Program-made: the position numbers and the translations under genes | DNA from: Erigeron canadensis | Lineage: Eukaryota; Streptophyta; Magnoliopsida; Asterales; Asteraceae | NCBI RefSeq assembly: GCF_010389155.1 | Contig: NC_057768.1 | Span: 2,168,501-2,232,500, forward strand | Direction: 5' to 3' | DNA length: 64,000 bases | Shown here: positions 58,601 through 64,000 of the stretch, in pieces | Position numbering within the stretch: the first letter of the stretch is position 1 | How the letters are laid out: every line of letters starts with the position of its first letter | The notes under the pieces: generated by a model | What the model saw: only the letters and a program-made list of their open reading frames with translations | Told to the model about the DNA's origin: nothing | Database searches by the model: none

Positions 58601-61600
58601 TGCAGTAATCAATAACAGTATCTTCCTGTTTGAATGCCATTAACTGCTCCATCTCACTTCTTTGTCGATTTCAAAGATGTTGTTGTCTGACCCACAGTCA
58701 AGAGGATTGAGGGCTCTGATACCAATTGATATGAACCAAACTGATTATGCAGAAGAAACAGAAGTAACACAGCAGTAAACAGAAAGAAACGATAATTGAG
58801 TGATACATAAATAACTGTATTAGAGCTCCAGCAACTCCACAACTGGTTTTAGTCCAGCAACTCCTAATAGTTCATAAAGAACCGACATATATTTTTCAGC
58901 CTAAACACAATGGCTGCAAGGCCTTGTTAATAGATTAGACTTAACCTAACACTAACCTAACTTGGTGAACAAGTAGTTACCAAGAATAAGAAACAATTAT
59001 TAAAAAACACACTTAACACCCTCATACTTTTATTTTATATCATTCCAGCAGATTCATATCAGTTGCCCGGCCCATACAAACTGCAACGTTGTACACTACT
59101 AACAAGTGTTTTGGGTCAACCTTACTGGCCTTACGCCCTTACCAGCCCAAAGTGTCATGTTCAATATATTCTAATTATACTTGTTATTCTATGTGCAGAA
59201 CATTATCTAACCAAAATTATTCTTTAGGCTCTGTTGCAGCTACAGTAACCCCACAACATCTTCTTCTGAATAGAAATTCGCTTTTTCAAGGAGGATTACA
59301 ACCACACAACTACTGTCTTCCAGTACTCAAGAGGGAGACTCACAGTATGTGTCTTGATTTTCACTTATACAAACAAAAGTTATTTTGTACTCTCTTGATC
59401 TGTTTTATATATCATTATTATTAGATAGGAAAATGGACAGGTTAGGTAACTTGTTATAGTTAGTTTTTTTAATGAAAAACTAAGATGAGCAGGTTTGGTA
59501 ATAGGACTAGGTAGGTAGTGGGTTATAATGGGTTTTTCAAGTCCAGGTCTGGTTTCAAGTGTATTTAGAGATAGCTACTACTCACTTGCACTTGTGTATT
59601 AGAAGTGTTAAGATGGGGAGGTTTGGTAATAGGACTAGTTAGGTTGTAATGGATTCGGCCCGTAATCTCATTTTTTCAATTTAGTATATCTTTTTGTAAA
59701 TGTTTATTGTGGTAATCATAATTAGAAAAATCCATTATTATATGAATAAAATTCTTTAGGGGGTTACACATATAGATAGAATGTTGGTGACTTCCATTCT
59801 GTTTGAGATAAAACGATACCCAAATTGTACCGTCCGCTCTAATGTGTATTAGTGGCGGAGCCAATGTACACTGCGGGTGGTCACCGCCCCACCCTCAACT
59901 CATTTTTATTACTGTTCTTTTTTTTTTTTACGTCTTCATGTGTCCATGGCCTCTGGAAATAGAGGTCATGGGTTCGATCCTCATGCCCAGCAAGGCTGGA
60001 GGTCCTATTCTACCTTTGGTAGAACATGGAAGCAGCCTCTCTACCTTTGGTAAGGGTAAGGCTGTCTACATATCAACCTCTCCCATACACCGTCGAAGAC
60101 GGTATTGGGACCCAAAACCCGTGGAAGACTGCATTGGGAGTTACTTTACTTTACTTTTATTACAATCTAGTCTCATTTAAATAAAAATAGTCCCAAACTT
60201 TATATACTTAGAACTAAAGTGTTGTTTGCATAAAATTTAAACAGAGCATCTTTTTTCGGTTTAATCATGGTTATAAATATATCAAGACTGAACCTGTTTA
60301 TAAGTTTGTATACTTTATTAGTAGATTATATAAATTTTGACAGAATTCATTGATAAAGAGAAAAAAAAATTTATGCCCCCCGTCTTATAAATGTCTGGAT
60401 CCGCCACTGGAACACGCCATCTTTAAACAGGTAGGTCGATAGATGAACTGAGTCTGAATCTAGAGGCTCTAATACTCTAGTTATCAGCTCTGTCAATTCA
60501 TCTCCTCGGAAGGAACTGCCAAAGCATTTAACTCTTCAACCATTCCATTATAAAGGATTAGTCAATCGTCCTTCACTGATTACCTTAGTGGTTGGACACC
60601 CGGACTTTTGTCCAAGAGGTCACAGGTTCGATACTCTGCCCGCCAGGATTTTGTCCTGGCTTTCGTGGAGCTTTTACCGGGTGGGGTGGGTAAAATGCTG
60701 TTCTAAAAAAATAAAAATAAAAAAGGATTAGTCAATCAAATAATAAATATTGTGGTTAAGGTAAAATGCTGAGGTCTGAATGTTCGAAGGCAGGTTTAGG
60801 AATGATAGGCTCAACTAAAGTCTTCCCCAAGAGCCTTGCCAAAACAGATGAACACACAGTTCAGTGGGAACAGGGGGGGTTATCTTGTGATCCACATTTG
60901 GCATGAGATTCAAAGTTTTAAGGTTCACAGAGTATATAAGTATGTAGAGATTGGGGGCAGTGAACAGCATACCATTTAACTGAGAAGAACCTTTATATTT
61001 AAGAAAGATTATTCCTTTTAAAAGATGGTTGCAAGACGTCTGGGAGACTAGGTAATTCGTGCTTCAACCAATGGACTGCCTCCATGGCGTATGCCAGAGC
61101 TGGCGGAATTATAGGAACGCACGATTCGTGTAACTTGGTATTGAACATTTCTGCACAATGATTTGGTTCTGCAGCAGTTAAGATACAAGTGGGATCTCTT
61201 GGGTATCTTCTTTTTTGATAAACTGTTACTGATCTTTCATGCAAAGATCTTCTTAGAGTCAGGCTTACATATTGGGGTCCCCAGTGTGCTCCAGTCCCTC
61301 AAAAGTACTGTAACTTCATTGATATTCCGAGTCTGTGGAGTAGGCTAGGATGTTAATAACGCCCTCTAAAATTGTATAAAACTTAAGCATTTTGGTAGTG
61401 TTATATGGTACTTGGTAGTGGTATTGAGCTCAGCCTAGGGATGCACTTAGATTTGGGCCAAAATCTAGGTATATCATTATGTATGTATATGCAAAACCTT
61501 CTATACATGATTGTTCCCCTTTTCCTCTCTTTCGTCTCATTCATTTGTTTCTAATGTAGGACAGGCTATTGTTGCTGCTGTCACAAGTGGAAATAAAAGA

Positions 61601-62864
61601 TTTTTCTTAGGAACCGATAGTGCACCTCATGAAAGGCTACGAAAAGAATGTGCGTGTGGATGTGCTGGTATTTTCAACTCTCCTGTGGCACTCTCTCTCT
61701 ATGCTAAGGTTTTTGAAGAGGTATTTTCGACTTCCTATTTTTGTTCAAGTTGACTCAAATAGCCTGCAAATTGTTATTCTCTTTTACAGTTTACTCTCTA
61801 TTCTTTAATAAGTAAATTCATGTTGAATGAGTGTTTGGTACAGGTAGTCATCTTAACACATCAAATAGTTAAAATAGAAAAGTTTGCAAAACAAAGGTGT
61901 CAGATATCTTTATACTGTATAGAATCTCTTAAATCATGTTATTCTGAATTATATTGTGTTTTAATGATTTTAATACGCATTTCACTCATTTAAGTATGTT
62001 TAAAAGAAGCAGACCAAAGTGTCTTGAAACTACCTAGCCCGTACAAGACTACGTACTCTTATTTGGGCCTGTTCTGACTGTTACCAAACTCACCCATTTT
62101 GGCACTTTTAATATGTAGTTGCTTGTACGATGGGGACATGATGATGGAGATGGAGTAGTACATTAAGAAGTCATTTACTAGGGTGGCTTTTTAGCCGACA
62201 ACTATGTTGAAATGTCGGTTTAGAAGGGAAATTAGGAAGTTATGTTAGGGGGTTATCTGATTAGTTTCTCATTTAGTTAATATTGGTATTGAACGCGTGA
62301 AACTATCTAGTTAGCTTCCTACTGGTCTTATTATTCTCAGATCAGGGTCATTTGTTAGGGTATTCGTGTTTTTTTTTTTTTTTTTTTCTTTTTTCATGCA
62401 TAAAAAAGGAGTTGAGAAGATATCTCAACCTACTGTCTGGTAAATAAATTCAACTCTTGACAGGCAGTATGTGAAAGTTTCTGTTACATCAGGAATCTGT
62501 AGGATGTCTCCTTTGATACATACTTAATTAGACCATTGGAAATACATATGTTTTATAGGTGCCAATGAGTACATTGGGTGGGTTGAGTAACGAGTCCGAA
62601 TGAGTTGGGATTACTAAAGATGTGATAACATATTGTTTGTCTTTTAACCCTCTCATAATATTACTATAGGCGGATGCACTTGACAAACTGGAGGCATTTA
62701 CGAGCTTTAATGGACCAGACTTTTATGGGCTTCCAAGAAACACGAGAAAAATCACACTGCAAAAGACAACATGGAAGGTCCCAGAATCATACTCATATGC
62801 ATCTGGAAATATAGTTCCTATGTCTGCAGGTGAATCGCTTGAATGGCTGCCACAATTGGTTTAA
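55697..62864 (+). CDS. PYR4: Dihydroorotase, mitochondrial type
   Basis: Third enzyme of de novo pyrimidine synthesis: it closes carbamoyl-aspartate to dihydroorotate with a two-zinc centre. Coding exons are 55697-55726, 56048-56184, 56340-56524, 56623-56759, 56905-57070, 59228-59344, 61560-61720 and 62670-62864. Phases agree throughout and give 375 aa, close to the plant family length. Residues 1-28 are Ser/Arg-rich ([10 protein letters not shown]...VYRTR) and look like a mitochondrial transit peptide. The catalytic core then starts [19 protein letters not shown], with zinc ligands H40 and H42. K127 in VKLYPAG is the lysine that is carboxylated, H165 (VHGE) and H203 (MEHVTT) are further ligands, and D277 in GTDSAPH is the catalytic aspartate. 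This is the bacterial PyrC-like type found in plants. No break was seen. Introns 5 and 6 (over 2 kb each) carry transposons, the former a young gag-only LTR element in antisense. Confidence 0.95.
57411..57739 (-). repeat. 3' LTR of gag-only element
   Basis: 329 bp; differs from the other LTR by only a few substitutions and a few short indels. Confidence 0.9.
57795..58652 (-). CDS. Retrotransposon gag-like protein
   Basis: A single intact frame of 285 codons inside the LTR element. It starts [20 protein letters not shown] and contains [20 protein letters not shown], which fits the helical 'retrotransposon gag' capsid-like domain (F..L..G......). The C-terminal half is acidic ([17 protein letters not shown]). 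I see no CCHC knuckle, protease or polymerase. Because the frame is open, the protein may have been made recently. It is antisense to the dihydroorotase transcript. Confidence 0.7.
   Translation of the reverse strand: MEQLMAFKQEDTVIDYCNSFQILFDQVRNLEEISEFYGIYLFINGLKPEIKDIFDEWHQYSCIKVKDTISLALKIDSNGLPDSFSPFDSNSSFHNQDLEFDINITLGELIKDNEFFMTGKIQAKIVEVEDDEVDNHEEISDALLYNDEPDRSIINEDQGVFLELHVSHEPRVKPAVVDEDKLNVNPIKPTTIMEVSKELGHQFIENNEATWVLLKVLSNQPTTESELDMKLKWQFNDFIEQSSKNSTCYELKAWSEDKSKIESVLQPYDQLALEFQVIIWDPGIT
58727..59061 (-). repeat. 5' LTR of gag-only element
   Basis: 335 bp; the primer binding site lies at its left (inner) edge. Confidence 0.9.
59851..60408. mobile_element. Possible TIR element with AGTGGCGGA ends
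   Basis: AGTGGCGGAGCCA at the left and GGATCCGCCACT at the right are short inverted repeats of a kind common in plant DNA elements. A SINE is nested inside. No target duplication was recognised, so the superfamily is open. Confidence 0.5.
59934..60160 (+). mobile_element. SINE, same family as 51670-51905
   Basis: It contains a B box (GGGTTCGATCC, 59970-59980) and the shared body phrases 'ggaagcagcctct', 'ccatacaccgtcga' and 'attgggacccaaaa'. It ends in TTACTTTACTTTACTTTTAT. The A-box end is unclear and no target duplication is visible, so the 5' limit is approximate. Confidence 0.75.
60568..60721 (+). mobile_element. tRNA-derived SINE, second family, 16-bp target duplication
   Basis: An A box (TTAGTGGTTGGACACC, 60585-60600) and a B box (CAGGTTCGATACTC, about 60622-60635) are followed by a GC-richer body and an A-rich tail (TTCTAAAAAAATAAAAATAA). 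The 16-mer AAAGGATTAGTCAATC flanks both sides (60552-60567 and 60722-60737). It is about 154 bp and lies in dihydroorotase intron 6. Confidence 0.9.
60999..61350 (-). pseudogene. Gene fragment in dihydroorotase intron 6, unrecognised
   Basis: The minus strand has a very coding-like frame: [20 protein letters not shown], then [20 protein letters not shown] and [14 protein letters not shown], ending at 60999. Upstream in another frame it reads [20 protein letters not shown] then KPDSKKIFA. The frame switch near 61235 shows it is broken. I do not recognise the family. It is antisense to the host gene and is probably a captured or retroposed piece. Confidence 0.4.
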
Positions 62865-64000
62865 CTAACGCTTCATCCATACAAGTTTGAAATCATGAAT
62901 TATGAAATTTTCAAAGTTACAGAATAAACCTTGTAGAGACGCATTTCTCCAACTCTAGAAAAACAAGTTGGCACAATGGTGCATTTCTTTTTATAACGAT
63001 TTTTATTTCTTGTCTGTTAATCATGTCTATATTGTTGCCTTGTTTCGAAGATGCCTAATTTTCATTAACATCTTGGAGAGTTTTGAATTGTTTTGATTAC
63101 TATGGAGATAGGAATGAATACAGTTACTATCAAGGTTAAATTTGATTGATTTATTATAGAAGAAAATTGAATTTTCAAAATCTACATAATTAAGTTGTTC
63201 ACAAATATCAGCAAAATCTTACACTCACAAGCATCTTGACTAAGAATGCAACTTTTGTCATTCTTTACTGGGCACTCATTGTCATCATTCACACATTAAA
63301 AGATTGTATGATGTTGAGGCGGATAAGTTAGATATGTATAGCAAATTTGGTGAGGCAATGTGTGTGATATGGGTCACAAACTCACAATGAATCCAGATAA
63401 GATAACTCTATGCGTCCGTGATACGATACATATGTCTTTGGAGTTCTAAATCCAACAAGCAAGAGCTATTCTCGATTGGAATCTAAATTTAGTGTAGTCG
63501 AATGTTCAATTAGTGTATATCACGTTTTAGACTAGAAAGAATTAGTGACTCGGTTGTTGTGGATGTTGACGTGATCAACTGATATACGGGTGTAAACTAT
63601 AAAGTGAAGTAGTAAGGAAAAAAATTAACATGTGTTTGGGTAATTCATATAGTGATTCTTCCGAAGATTGTTAAAGTACCAACAATGTTTAGAATGGATT
63701 TTGCCTCAAAACTCTTACGAGTATCGGAGGAGAAAGAAGATTCTTTCTAAACAATACTGATATTTTATCACCTCTCCCAGGAGAATCATTACAACAATGA
63801 CTCAAAAACACGTTAATTTCTTCTCCCTGTTCCTCACCCCACACATCAATTGTTCACAACGACGTGTATCACATGAGTTATAGTACTAATTAACGTATAC
63901 GACGAAATTGTTTGAATCGACGTAGCAAAGCTCAAAACTTTTTCCATAATCAATGGTACTTTGAAGAATAAAAGAACCTGACAAGATAAAAATGTAATAA
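62865..64000. other. Dihydroorotase 3' flank, no further gene seen
   Basis: Begins with the 3' UTR. The rest is AT-rich with no open frame of note and no recognised repeat. Confidence 0.5.

Larger units (their letters stand above)
57411..59061 (-). mobile_element. Gag-only LTR retrotransposon in dihydroorotase intron 5
   Basis: Near-identical LTRs at 57411-57739 and 58727-59061 have TG...CA ends (TGATATGAACC and GATTCATATCA). The 5-mer GTTGC flanks both sides exactly (57406-57410 and 59062-59066). In minus orientation the primer binding site (ATTGGTATCAGAGCCCTC, about 58709-58726) follows the 5' LTR. A purine-rich tract (GTTTTGGGGGCGGGAG) precedes the 3' LTR. The only gene is gag at 57795-58652, so the element needs enzymes from elsewhere. 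Confidence 0.93.

Noticed and set aside
1..64000. CRISPR arrays, operons, tRNA or rRNA genes
   Set aside because: This is plant nuclear DNA. No array of spaced repeats, no rRNA segment and no complete tRNA cloverleaf was seen; the pol III boxes found belong to SINEs.

Overview
This is a gene-poor, transposon-rich piece of a plant nuclear genome. The AT-rich sequence, plant-type introns, R2R3-MYB and FRUITFULL-type MADS genes, Copia/Tekay-like LTR elements, Helitron ends, MULE/PIF/Emigrant-type MITEs and tRNA-derived SINEs all point to a eudicot. The repeat and gag styles suggest Asteraceae (Artemisia/Tanacetum/Chrysanthemum type), but that is inference.

Three genes look intact and could be assembled exon by exon. 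(1) An R2R3-MYB transcription factor, + strand, 16839-17717, 3 exons, 237 aa. (2) A FRUITFULL-like (AP1/SQUA clade) MADS-box gene, + strand, 26317-44990, 8 exons, 251 aa. Its 13.2-kb third intron is filled with transposon relics. (3) A mitochondrial-type dihydroorotase (PYR4), + strand, 55697-62864, 8 exons, 375 aa. Its introns 5 and 6 hold a young gag-only LTR element and several SINEs. No functional link between the three is apparent.

Layout. 1-2.2 kb: no gene seen; a MULE-type MITE with a perfect 9-bp target duplication. 2.2-10 kb, minus strand: remains of a BRCT-domain (MDC1-like) gene and a degenerate array in which RACK1-like WD40 pseudogene pieces sit in front of repeated short exons. 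The array is interrupted by a long foldback element, a LINE ORF1 fragment and a Helitron that carries part of a PP2C phosphatase gene. 10-13.7 kb: a decayed Copia gag with its 5' LTR (minus), joined directly to RACK1-like sequence. 13.7-16.8 kb: an Emigrant MITE and the MYB promoter. 17.7-26.3 kb: a solo Tekay-like LTR nested in a MITE, a second uninterrupted copy of that MITE, and a foldback element. 26.3-45.0 kb: the FUL gene. 45.0-55.5 kb: a long-TIR MULE, several Helitron ends, tandem repeats, ankyrin-gene remnants and a SINE. 55.7-62.9 kb: the dihydroorotase gene. 62.9-64 kb: no feature seen.

The most unusual structures are the chimeric RACK1/BRCT exon array, the Helitron with captured PP2C exons, the near-palindromic foldback flanked by 46-bp direct repeats, and a non-autonomous LTR element whose LTRs and interior share a CTCGACC-type repeat. 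All calls come from reading the sequence and from remembered family features. No database search was run.
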